Source of the DNA: Branchipolynoe longqiensis
Taxonomy: Eukaryota > Annelida > Polychaeta > Phyllodocida > Polynoidae
Direction: 5' to 3'
Length of the DNA stretch: 64,000 nucleotides
Assembly: GCA_030323885.1 (NCBI GenBank)
Contig: CM059197.1
Span: 32,505,884 to 32,569,883 of the forward strand
Positions 54,715 to 64,000 of the stretch are shown in pieces; the first letter of the stretch is position 1; each line of letters opens with the position of its first letter. The translations under genes were made by a program, and so were the position numbers. Below the pieces are notes generated by a model. The model was not told the origin of the DNA. It did no database searches and saw nothing but the letters and a program-made list of their open reading frames with translations.

Positions 54715-54900
54715 ACCAATTTCATATTGATGTGTATTCATACTTACCTATCTCATGTATAATATAATTGTATGTGTTTACATGTGAAATACCCACCAGC
54801 AGCCAGCTGCTCAAACCCACCCCAAGGTGGCACTGCAAAATTTACATTATCATCGGAGATATAGGGAGTGAGCCATCTTAGTAATTATAGGGTCTTTGCA
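54715..54900 (-). repeat. Dispersed repeat R4, copy 2
   Basis: AATTGTATGTGTTTACATGT ... AAACCCACCCCAAGGTGGCA ... GGGTCTTTGCACACC; reverse complement of 31720-31900. Confidence 0.75.
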
Positions 54901-54902
54901 CA

Positions 54903-55140
54903 CCAGGACCACTATACCACCAACACGCCACCACCACTATACCACCACCACACCATCACTAACACACCAGCACCACTCTACCAGCACCACACCACCACCA
55001 CCACATCAGCACTAACACACCAGGACCACTATGCCACCAACACGCCACCACCACCACCACCATTCCACCACTGACACACCAGCACCACAATATCACCACC
55101 ACCACCACCACCACCACCACCACCACCAAACACCACCTCA
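54903..55140. repeat. CCA array with CACCAGGACCACTA units
   Basis: ACACCAGCACCACTATACCA-like words and a final (CCA)n at about 55093-55125. Confidence 0.88.
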
Positions 55141-56095
55141 CATTCAACACTACCACCACAAGCACTGTGGGTATCGTTCAAGCCTAGTCATATAGACATA
55201 ATAGAATCACTCAAGTTAGTCTCCACTCAACAGAAATGTCTTTTTTTTTCTCTCTTTTAATTAAAAATTATATTTTTTACAAATAATAATTTGCCAAGTG
55301 GAAAGTATGTGTGTGTGGGGGTGGGTGGCTGGGGGGTGGGGGGGGGAGAACCCTTTAATGCGGTTAATAAAATGAAGCAATGCTGCCCAAAGGAGGCAGA
55401 CAGGGCAGGAGGTGGTTGTCAACTTTGCATATCCCAAAGGGGCAGCTTGAGCCTTTCTTCACACACTTCGCCTGAAAGTATCAGTCAACGCCTCTTTTTG
55501 TGTGTGTGTTTATTAATTTCAACCCCCCAAAAATTAGTCCCGAAATTAAATTTGGATGCGTACTCCACCTCCCTCCCCAGTGAATGTAGAGGTTAATGAG
55601 CACGCCTAATTCTACTCTGACGTGGTTTTGTGTTTGGGTGGTGGTGAGGATTCTTTCTTACTGATAGGGCAGCTTTTCATGGAAGCATTTGTAGTGTGTG
55701 AGTAGTGTGTGAGTAGTGTGTGAGTAGTGTGATGGTTTCAAGAAGGGAAGAAGAAGGCTTCAAGAAGAAGAAGTATTGAACTATTATTGAATGCAGTGTT
55801 ATCCCTTTCACCATAATGAGGCTCCATTCGTGGGATGTAGTTTTCCTATTTCTCGCCTCTGGCATGTGGAATTCAATCAATCGATCAATCAATCAATAGG
55901 ATACAGCTATAATAGCCCTTGGGCCTGTTAGCTGCTCTTAATTAATAGAAATCGAGACAGTTCTTCAGATGTGGTGGATTGTAGCAACTGTCACTGGCAT
56001 TGTATAAGCTGTGTATGTACAAAACATCAGCAGTCAGTAACACTCTGATACATTATACTTGATTGTATGGATTTTATTAACCTTATACCACTAAT
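55141..56095. other. Unassigned
   Basis: AT-rich with a T run at 55242-55252, a GAGTAGTGTGT triplicate at 55698-55728 and GATCAATCAATCAATC at 55878-55898. A frame at 55291-55596 (101 codons) has no known domain. Confidence 0.4.
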
Positions 56096-56715
56096 TTAAC
56101 AAAAATGTAAATAGCACATGATATATCTATTCAAATTGAAAGATGAGCAAATTTTAGAATTTTATGACCAAATGCCAATAATTAAAAAAAAGAAGATATT
56201 TCTTCGCAAATTCAAAGATGAGCAAATTTTATCATTTTATAATCATGTGGCAATCATTTTTTATAATATATAAATAGCGTGTGATATCTCTTCTTAAATT
56301 CAAGGATAAGCACATTTGAGAATATTATTACCCTTACCAATAATTTTTTAAATGTAAATAGGGTGTGATATCTTTACAAATTCAAAGATGAGCAAATTTT
56401 AGAATTTTATAACCAAATGTGTGATATCTCTTCGCAAATTCAAAGATGAACAGATTTTAGAATTTTATAATCATGTGGCAATAATTTAAAAAATATATAA
56501 ATAGAGTGTGATAGCTCATCGCAAATTCAAGGATTAGCAAATTTTAGAATTTTTATAACATTATGCCAATAATTTAAAAACAGTAAATAGCTTGTGCTAT
56601 CTCTTTACAAATTCAAGGATGAACAAATTTGAGAATTTTATAACCCTCTGTAATAATTAAAAAAAAGTAAATAGCATGTCACATGTCTCTACACATTCAA
56701 GGAGAACACATTCGA
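56096..56715. repeat. Diverged tandem repeat, 70-90 bp unit, about 8 copies
   Basis: Units contain GTAAATAG..TGTGATATCTCT, then AAATTCAA.GATGAGCAAATTTTAGAATTTTATAA. Spacing varies because of small deletions. AT-rich and old. Confidence 0.92.
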
Positions 56716-57291
56716 GAATTCCTGAGTATGACTACAGCTGGACTATATTGCTTCTTCCAACCATTGTTACATATGTACTTGGACAAAAATCTTTACGGTC
56801 TTTGACATGTGTTAGTTTCCAGAGAAAATACCCATAATTCTACTCACTTTTCGCCATGAATATGGTCTCGGCTGGTACAGTGGTACTGGTAGAGTGGTTT
56901 ACAATCACCCACAACCAATCCATCAAAGTGTTGGAAACAACATTGTAGGTTTGCTGCTATCCAGGCTCAAGTGATATTTACTTTCTGTGTGATAGATCCC
57001 GTTTTGTGGAATAGGTTGCAAGCATGACGTAAGAAAAGCAGCACCTCTTGATGAATTTAAGGATATCCTCAAGACACGTGCTTATGGTATGTTTTATGAT
57101 AAAGGACATTTCTCTTTTGTGACCTTTTAAGTTGTAACTATGTCAAATCATGGTTTTACATTCCATCCCCTTAAAATTGCTCCTGATAGTGAGGGCGCCC
57201 TGTTAAAGTTACACTATTTACTTTATTTTACACAACAAGACCCATGCCATTTAAACAAAGAACAATAATTTGTTGGGAGTACATTAGTTGA
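56716..57291. other. Unassigned
   Basis: No gene seen. ATTTGTTGGGAGTACATTAG at 57268-57287 is the left flank of the family T insertion and belongs to an older dispersed repeat also present at 33495-33560. Confidence 0.4.
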
Positions 57292-57295
57292 TTAA

Positions 57296-57642
57296 AGTTG
57301 CATAGTCCGATGCTTTTGAGTTTCTGAAATTTTCCTAGATAAAAACATTAGGTTGATCATTATTATATATCTTACTTTAGCTTGAAGTAACTTAGATTTG
57401 AAGTGGGTAACCTTTGAGATATTTGAAGTGGAAACATGCAACATTAATTTGGGCAAGCTTGCCAAAACTCTGACCCCATAGGCTTCTGCAGTAACATGTT
57501 CTATTCAATATCCCCAGTATTCCCTTCTGTGTGGCAACAAATGTTTAATAAGTGCACGAGTACTTAAGTTAGATATGTAGAATCAAATTTAGATAATTGT
57601 TTTGGTTTTGAAAATTTGATATTTTCACCGGACTACGCAGCT
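57296..57642. mobile_element. Family T MITE, full length (347 bp), with empty site known
   Basis: TTAA at 57292-57295 and 57643-57646; ends AGTTGCATAGTCCGATGC / ACCGGACTACGCAGCT. The same flanks joined at a single TTAA occur at 33503-33525 (ACATTAGTTGATTAAGCAGG). Confidence 0.95.
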
Positions 57643-57694
57643 TTAAGCAGGAGAAATTTCAATTGCAAGCAATTGGTCTTCTTCAATCCACTGC

Positions 57695-57833
57695 TCCTTG
57701 CACTATCCTAGTAAAACTGAATGCCAGGCTAGGTAGCGACATGTATCAAGTTTTTAAGTCATTGGTTTGACTTGGCCAGAGTTTTAATCCCAAGACCTAC
57801 CAAAACGGGAGGTGGACGCTTAACTCATTAGGC
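57695..57833 (-). mobile_element. SINE-A, 5' part only
   Basis: TGCCAGGCTAGGTAGCGACA ... ATTGGTTTGACTTGGCCAGA ... CTTAACTCATTAGGCC. Truncated at the same body position and in the same flanking repeat as 33565-33705. Confidence 0.75.
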
Positions 57834-57972
57834 CTGGCCCTCTGTTTTGTGTGTTTTTGTGTGTCTTTTTTGTGTGTGTGTTCTTCTTGGGGTTATAACT
57901 TTAAATTTAGCAATTAATACTTTGGTAGGTGGTGTTTAACCAGACCAGACGGTGAAACCAGTTCAGTGGTTA

Positions 57973-58368
57973 AGTGCCTATCACACTATGCCGGATTGAG
58001 CAACGGACAGAATTGTCTAGTCCGGTGGTGTTCGGGCGTGATAAGTATCAAAATGTATTAAAATGCATCAATGTGTTGCGATATCAGGTCTAAGAATGGA
58101 CATGAAATGGATAATAAACGGACATGAAACAAACATGAACGGATAGCCAACGGACTATACAAACTCAAGCCTGACAAGAACCGTAGATGTCAATCTGGTG
58201 ACATCCGTTCCAAGTTTTGTGCATGTTCCAAACTTCTAACGGATCAGGCTGGATATCAATGGATATCAACGGGTATGCAATGGACACAAACCGGACTTTG
58301 CCGGATATCAAGGGACTTTGTTCAGTTTCTTTCCGTTTCCCCCAATCCAGTGATGTGTGTCAAGGCCT
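57973..58368. mobile_element. Harbinger-like MITE, family H6 (396 bp)
   Basis: TTA at 57970-57972 and 58369-58371. Ends AGTGCCTATCACACTATGCC / GTGATGTGTGTCAAGGCCT. Palindrome AAGTTTTGTGCATGTTCCAA at 58212-58231. Collinear with 37560-37922. Confidence 0.9.
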
Positions 58369-58759
58369 TTAGACTTACAGCGTCATAGCAGTTGGTCGGA
58401 GTAATGAGTGTGGCTCCGCCTGCTGTCACCCCCTGCACCCTGACAGCCCGGCCCGTGCCCTGAATCAGGGGCAGGGGTTCTGGGCCCGCCACAACCAAGG
58501 CTTACCCGTCACACTACACGTCTTCACCATCACCAGGGGAGTTATCGAATTGTTTTCAACTTTTTTTTATTTGTTCAAGTATTTTTATTCCTCTGAATAA
58601 CATGTTGTCAGTGCTAATGCACTGGTCTTCCAGCCCTAATAATAATTACCACTATACAGTAAACAAATCTCCAACAATATAGATAGACAATTACAGGGAA
58701 ATAGGCAAAACATTGGTACATGAATGACAGGTGAAGAACAAGATAAGAGAACCAAAGAA
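58369..58759. other. Unassigned
   Basis: GC-rich at 58410-58500; CTGAATAACATGTTGTCAGT..ATGCACTGGTCTTCCAGCC at 58594-58635 is related to 38022-38062 (another old dispersed repeat). Confidence 0.4.
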
Positions 58760-59105
58760 ACATATATGTTGCACATGCAACGATAGTTTGTAGTTTCTGC
58801 CTTTTTTTTGGTATGGATAAATATATTAGTTGTGAATATACTTTAATAGTTTGAGGTGACTTATTTTAAAGTTTGGATATGCTTGAATTAAAACATGCAC
58901 AGTTAATTTTAGCGTGCACACTGAAATGCTGGACATATGCTGTGTTCACTCATTTTAAAACAAAGCAACATAGCACAGAAATATGGAACCAAAATAAATA
59001 TTTAGTGAGTGCATCAATATCTAAGTTGGATATATAACATCAAATCTAGCTAAGTTCTTTGGTTTAAAAAATGTTATGCCTTCTTCGGAATATGCAGCCT
59101 TAATC
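58760..59105. mobile_element. Family T MITE, diverged
   Basis: ATGCAACGATAGTTTGTAGT at left, interior TCTAAGTTGGATATATAACA, right end TCTTCGGAATATGCAGCCTTAA. Confidence 0.75.
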
Positions 59106-59776
59106 TATACCCCAATTAAAGCTGTGAATGGACTGCATCCAAGATGTGTGTGTTCAGCGTACAGTGAGTGGCGGTTACAGTGTGCAGGCGTGGTGGCACC
59201 ACCATCGGAGCTGGGGTTGGGGAGGCTAGAGCAGTAGATGACTATGAGAAACTCCCACACTCGATGGAGCTGAGTGAGTGATGAGCGACAGGAGGGATAT
59301 TCTGGGTTATTATACTGGCATAATTCTTATACACCATATATATATATTTTAGTATATAGTGTGTGTGCCAGAGTATGTGTGAATGATGGAATTATTTTTC
59401 ATTTGTTTATTTATTTAATCCAATTTGAGCCGTCCTTAGATGGGGTTGCATAGCAACAGTAGCAAGGCAACAACCGGATAACACATGGATTAAAAACACA
59501 CCCCTCACCATAGCCATAGAACTAACTAACTGTCCCTGCAGGATTACATTTACAGTGTGTCCGCATTGTTTATCTGAAAAGCAGGCATTGATACTTACTA
59601 ACACTGTAAGAGTTCAACCTTTTTTTTCTCTTTGAAAATTCAGGTTATTATTTTTGAAAGATGAATTGAAAGCAACTATAATTTCAAAGGTGAGCAATTA
59701 TTAATAAGAGACTGGGGACTTCAGTAACGTGCATGGCCAGTTCTCATTATGGGGTCGACAGGAGTAGGGGGTTGAG
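59106..59776. other. Unassigned
   Basis: No gene or repeat recognised. Confidence 0.4.
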
Positions 59777-59778
59777 TA

Positions 59779-60191
59779 GATAAAAGATTCACCCCATACT
59801 TCCAGGACAGGGGTGAATCCTAACGTAGTCTAAATACGGGCGAAAATAGCTTTAGAATGGAACAGGAAGTAGAAACTCTAGTTCCAGGATCAAATGGCTA
59901 CATATATCTGCGCAGAGTTGGTGAAATGAGCGAGAATGCAAAAAGAAAAGATGGCGGCGATAAAATGCCGTCCATTTTATTTTAACAGTTCCTTAAGCTA
60001 CATGTTTCATTATATTTTTCAAATCAGAAGTAGCGGGTAAATATGAAGATTTATATGAAGAATATATTTTGCTTCTTAAATTAAGAATTTACCAGCTCAG
60101 TTCATTTCCCCAGCATGACAAAATTCTTCGCCAGCTTTTCAAATGGTTTGGTTTTCACCCCTGTACTGTAGTACGGGGTGAACGCTTTATC
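59779..60191. mobile_element. TA-target MITE with TTCACCCC ends (413 bp)
   Basis: Ends GATAAAAGATTCACCCCATA and CAGGGGTGAA at left (to 59817); the complement TTCACCCCTG ... GGGGTGAACGCTTTATC at right. TA on each side. Inside is AAGATGGCGGC (59948-59958), identical to the YY1 core motif, followed by a 29-codon frame. Not one of the other families here. Confidence 0.75.
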
Positions 60192-60437
60192 TAGGGGTTG
60201 GAGTGACCCGCGCCCCCTTTATGAAGGTCCAGGGGCTGAGGGCATCTCAGATGGCAGTACATATCTACAAGCTGCCCACGAGGTGGCGGGGTTAGGTGGG
60301 GTGTAGCATCTGCTGTGGTATCTAATCAATACTACCCTATTCTAGCTATACTAGGTGTGTCCTTATTTTACTTCTTTTTAAATAGCGTTTTATCCTGCCA
60401 CCATCTCGCCATCCCCTGTATTTAGATTCGCTGATTA

Positions 60438-61450
60438 AAGCTGCATAGTCCGATGAATTATCAAATTTTCAAAACCAAACCAATTAATTATCTACATTTG
60501 ATTTTACATATCTAATACCCCTGTCACACTACGACGTAATGAGCGAACGTGAGCCTAACGTGGTGATATTTCGTCATTACGTTGATGTACGTTGGATTAT
60601 GTTATGATGATGTCATAATGACGTTAGACTGACGTCGAGCTACGTCACATTACGTTGTGTTACGTCGAGTTACGTCGATGTTTTGGACATGTTCAAAAGT
60701 TTTGACGTAGGTCGAATGTAAGGGTTTACGTTCGCCGTACGTTCTGTTCACGTTCAGCGAACGTCAATGACGTTAAACGGACGTTAGGCAAACGTTCCTC
60801 ACTACGTTCCACTCGTTGACCCACATTAAAACCGGTGGAAACGTCCATGCGGCGTAATGGGAAAGTCAGGAGAACGTCAGGAGAACGTCAGGAGAACGTG
60901 CATTCAACGTACGTTCAACGTCTCATGACATAGCTAACATCACGTAGCATTCTTCTGGTGATGGAATAACGTTCATAACGTTCCGTGAGCATCATTACGT
61001 TGACCTCTCTCGTTGAATGACGGTATCACTACACTTTACCGACGTTACGCTCTCGTCCACTACGCTGCATCCACGTTCAACTTCTGCCCAAATTTGCATA
61101 CTACGCCGAGAAGTTCAACATTCTTCACCTTCTCCCTACGTCGACGTCGTTACGTCGTAGTGTGACAGGGCCATTACTTAGATAGTGATGCACTTATTAA
61201 GCATTTGTTTCTGCGTAGAAGGCAATACTGAGTCAATTTAACAGAACCTATTGCTGCAGAAGTCTATGGTGTCAGAGTTTTGGCAAGCTTGCCAAAACAA
61301 ATGTCCCATGTTTGCACTTAGAATATCTCAAAAGTTTACCATTTAAAATAAAAGTAACTTTGAACTAATGTAAAGTAGATACTAGTGATCGATCTAATAT
61401 ATTTATCTCAGAAAAAATACAGAAATTCAAAAACATTGGACTATGCAACT
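60438..61450. mobile_element. Family T MITE split by a Harbinger-like MITE
   Basis: TTAA at 60434-60437 and 61451-61454; ends AGCTGCATAGTCCGATGA / ATTGGACTATGCAACT. Interrupted after ATTTTACATATC. Confidence 0.92.
60516..61173 (+). mobile_element. Harbinger-like MITE, family H1, full length (658 bp)
   Basis: Ends TACCCCTGTCACACTACGAC / GTCGTAGTGTGACAGGGCCA, flanked by TAA (60513-60515) and TTA (61174-61176). Dozens of ACGT-containing words. Palindrome TTTTGGACATGTTCAAAA at 60681-60698. A GTCAGGAGAAC unit is repeated three times at 60867-60898. Reference copy for H1. Confidence 0.93.
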
Positions 61451-61521
61451 TTAAGCAAGGATAATTCCATTTCTGGACAATTGACCTTTTTCTTTCCTCT
61501 GCGTCTTTCACCCCCCTTATA

Positions 61522-61704
61522 CAGTAAAACCTCTCTAAATCGACCGACCATGGGACCGACTTAATATGGTCCATTTAAGGCAGTGGTCGGTTTACGGAGT
61601 ATTTTTATCATTACATTATAGGCGATCGTTTGGAACCCAAATATAGCGATCGATATAGGGGAGTGGTCGATCTGTGAAGGTGATCGGTGAGAGAGGTTTT
61701 ACTG
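61522..61704. mobile_element. pogo-like MITE
   Basis: CAGTAAAACCTCTCTAAATC ... GTGAGAGAGGTTTTACTG with TA on both sides. Confidence 0.92.
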
Positions 61705-61964
61705 TACTAGTAATACCGGTTAATCATCATTTAAAAGGTATTTGGTTATGCTGGTGCTGGGGATTGAACCCATAACCAGTAGGGTTCTTATTCTTAGTAA
61801 TGTTGTATGAATTCTAGTTGGGTTAGTGGATTTTAAAACATTTAGTATTTTCTACTACTGACTCGAATAAGCTTACTACCATTCACCCCTGTTAAAGCCC
61901 CCCTCCCCCAAATAAAACCAACATTACCAATAAACAACCAACCCCATGCATCCACCCAAATTAA

Positions 61965-62420
61965 AGCCGTATCGTCCAAAGAAAGCATTAAATTGTCAAA
62001 AGCAAAGTACAGTAATACCTCTCTAAATCGACCGACCTACGGACCGAATTTAAGTGGTCCATTTATGGAGGTGGTTGGATTAGGGAGTTAAAATATGGTT
62101 ACAATGGTATTGTTGGGAACCAAATAAAGCGATCGATGTAGGGGAGTGGTCGATCCATGGAGGTGGTCATTTTGAGAGGTTTTACTGTACTTATCTAGAT
62201 TTGATCATCCATATCCAACTTAGAAAATGATGCATGTTTTAAGCATGTGACCCCAATAGCCGATATTCACATTTTGGACTGTGAATATTTAAACAAGAAA
62301 ACAAACAGAATATTGGGCATAGTGAACAATACAACATGTTACTGCTGAAGCCTATAGTGGACACCATTTCGACAAGCATGGCGATATTAATTTCCCATGC
62401 TTGGACTTCAAATATTAAAA
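61965..62420. mobile_element. Family T MITE split by a pogo-like MITE
   Basis: TTAAAGCCGTATCGTCCAAAG at left, CTTATCTAGATTTGATCATC after the insert, then degraded sequence rich in family T words. Confidence 0.75.
62010..62187. mobile_element. pogo-like MITE (178 bp), nested
   Basis: CAGTAATACCTCTCTAAATC ... TTTGAGAGGTTTTACTG, TA on both sides, inside a family T MITE. Confidence 0.92.
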
Positions 62421-62684
62421 AAGTCATGATGATTAACATCATATGTTTATCTAAAAAAAAGAAAGGAATTAACTCTAAACCATCAGCTTATTTAACTGTA
62501 AATAAAATAAATGAATATTTATTTCCGATTATCAGTCCGACCATAACCTGATGTTGTTGAGCCTTCTTTCCTCCGCAAATGGTAATGATAAAACGGCTAT
62601 TAAATCTTTTGTTTGTTATAAATACAAAGAACTGACGGACATTAGTTGTTTTTCAGCAGGTTAACGGAGCCATGCATAGTTTTT

Positions 62685-62815
62685 ATCTCTCTGTTTTTTT
62701 CTGTCTTTCTATCTTTCTCTCTTTCTCTCTTTTTCTCCTTCTCGCTTTCTCTCTTTCTCTCTTTCTCTCTTCCCCTCTTTCTCGTTCTCTTTCTCATTCT
62801 CTTCCTCCTGGACGA
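62685..62815. repeat. CTTTCT polypyrimidine repeat
   Basis: TCTCTTTCTCTCTTTCTC-type. Frames through it are Ser/Phe/Leu or Arg/Glu/Lys artefacts. Confidence 0.88.
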
Positions 62816-63160
62816 TGTGGTGTGGGCAGCCTTGAAGGTCAAACCGGAAACTTCGGGGAGTCTCAAAGTGGACAAGAATATTTGGAAGTTTCTGAAAGTG
62901 CCCGTCGGTTACAGATTAAGCACATGCGCATGCGCACAATCCTCACAATCCTCACAATCCACCCCCTCCACCTCCTCCACCCCCACCCCTACACCACCGC
63001 CCCGATCCCTTCAATGTGGGTTTGCCTTTACAATTCCAAGGAGGGGGATAAGATGTCATACAATAGGGCCAATCTGGGCGGGTGTGAGTGTGGATGTGGG
63101 TGGTGGGTGTGGGTGTGGGTGTGGGTGTGGGTATGGGTGTGGGTGTGAGTGAGGGGTTAG
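62816..63160. repeat. Mixed region ending in a (GGGTGT)n array
   Basis: CACAATCCT triplicate at 62936-62960, CCACC words to 63000, and (GGGTGT)n at 63085-63145. Confidence 0.75.
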
Positions 63161-63765
63161 GGTGTCGAGTAGTGTAGCAGTGGGATTGTTGTGGGAAAGG
63201 TGTGACACCTGTATGCCTGCCAGTCACCGCCATTACACTTCAAATGTGGGTAAGTATTACCACAAAAACAGAGCCTCAATAAGGACTGACACTGGCGCTG
63301 AGGACACAGCATGCCAGGTCACAGCTTCAGCTTACGCGGCGGAAAGTGGAGGTGGAGGCGGGATGGTGAATACACATACAGCATGATACAGGAAGTGGTA
63401 TATATTTATCTAAATGTGAAATATTTATTATGACATTTCACTGAAAATACACATTGGAAATTAATGTACGGTAAGAACATTATCATAATTTTTGGTCAAC
63501 AGCAGGCTGGGAAAAGTGAGGTTAAAATAATGTTTCTATGATGAAGGATAGGGCTGGGAGTTGCGCCAACCCCAACTTCCGGTGTGTAAGCTGTAACTGC
63601 GACCTGGCGTCCTGGGTCGCAGCTTCAGCCATTACTCTATCGCAGGACTTTGTTTCACATACAGATTCCTCACTGTGTTACATACCCAAGAAGTATTGCG
63701 ACTTCTACGCAGGCATACCGTAGGTAAGCTAGGACAATCACCACACAAATATAGCCTACAATAGA
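63161..63765. other. Unassigned
   Basis: No gene or repeat recognised. Confidence 0.4.
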
Positions 63766-63968
63766 TAACATATATAATACAGATAATATAGATAATATAG
63801 ATAACATAGATAACAAATGTAACATATAGCATATATAATATATATAATATATATAATATGAATAACATATATAGCATATATAACATAAAACGTATACAAC
63901 ATGCACACTATAATTACATATAACATATATATATTATAGATATTATGTGATATATATATATATATCAT
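63766..63968. repeat. ATATAA-type microsatellite
   Basis: TAACATATATAATACAGATA and TATAATATATATAATATA words. Confidence 0.88.
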
Positions 63969-63970
63969 AT

Positions 63971-64000
63971 GTCATGGGGTGATGAAAATGGGAAATATTC
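63971..64000 (-). mobile_element. SINE-B fragment cut by window edge
   Basis: TGTCATGGGGTGATGAAAAT: the same starting point in the SINE-B body as the copies at 49121 and 49493, again next to (TA)n. Confidence 0.8.

Noticed and set aside
56096..56715. CRISPR-like repeat array
   Set aside because: Units are contiguous and diverged with no unique spacers, and the setting is an animal genome.

Overview
This window looks like intergenic or intronic DNA from an animal, most likely a marine invertebrate; the lineage cannot be fixed from sequence alone. The reasons are many tRNA-headed SINEs, a non-LTR retrotransposon tail, dense non-autonomous DNA transposons with TA, TTAA and TTA/TAA target duplications, and long microsatellites, with no bacterial-style gene organisation. 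I found no protein-coding gene, rRNA or intact tRNA gene that I can support. Nearly every long open frame is a by-product of low-complexity or repeated DNA.

Four layers of repeats explain most of the window. (1) SINE-A, about 340 bp, has a Ser/Leu-tRNA-like head and a (CAA/CAAA)n tail. There are about 25 full or partial copies on both strands, several with clear 9-13 bp target-site duplications. SINE-B (Gln-tRNA-like head), SINE-C and SINE-D are rarer. (2) Small DNA transposons: a 178-bp pogo-like MITE (TA target), a 340-bp MITE ending AGTTGCATAGTCCGATG (TTAA target, shown by an empty site), and a group of 210-770 bp palindromic elements flanked by TTA/TAA whose ends read like GGCCCTGTCACAC (PIF/Harbinger-like). 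(3) Tandem arrays with periods from 6 to 320 bp. (4) Microsatellites: TA, CCA, ATT, CT-rich and GT-rich blocks, and poly-G runs.

Layout. 1-11.9 kb: MITEs, SINEs and two polypyrimidine blocks. 12-14.5 kb: CCA and ATT arrays with a GC-rich minisatellite. 15-29 kb: the densest mixture of SINEs and MITEs, three tandem 272-bp units, a tandem SINE-B array and a possible solo LTR. 29-33 kb: a 768-bp foldback, a CCA array and a 94-bp minisatellite. 34-39 kb: several Harbinger-like elements. 39.9-40.9 kb: a striking G-rich heptamer array. 41-44.5 kb: TA, CT and GT arrays. 45-50 kb: one Harbinger-like element, a LINE tail and TA-rich DNA with SINE-B fragments. 51-64 kb: nested MITEs, more tandem arrays and a few unassigned stretches.

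The most interesting signal is the Harbinger-like group. Families with different interiors share the same ends, the same TTA target, arms built from a short reiterated word, and, in most of them, an off-centre palindrome of the form AAGTTTTGnnCATGnnCAAAACTT. Two copies 30 kb apart also carry the same SINE-A tail at the same internal place. Nested insertions let the families be partly ordered in time.
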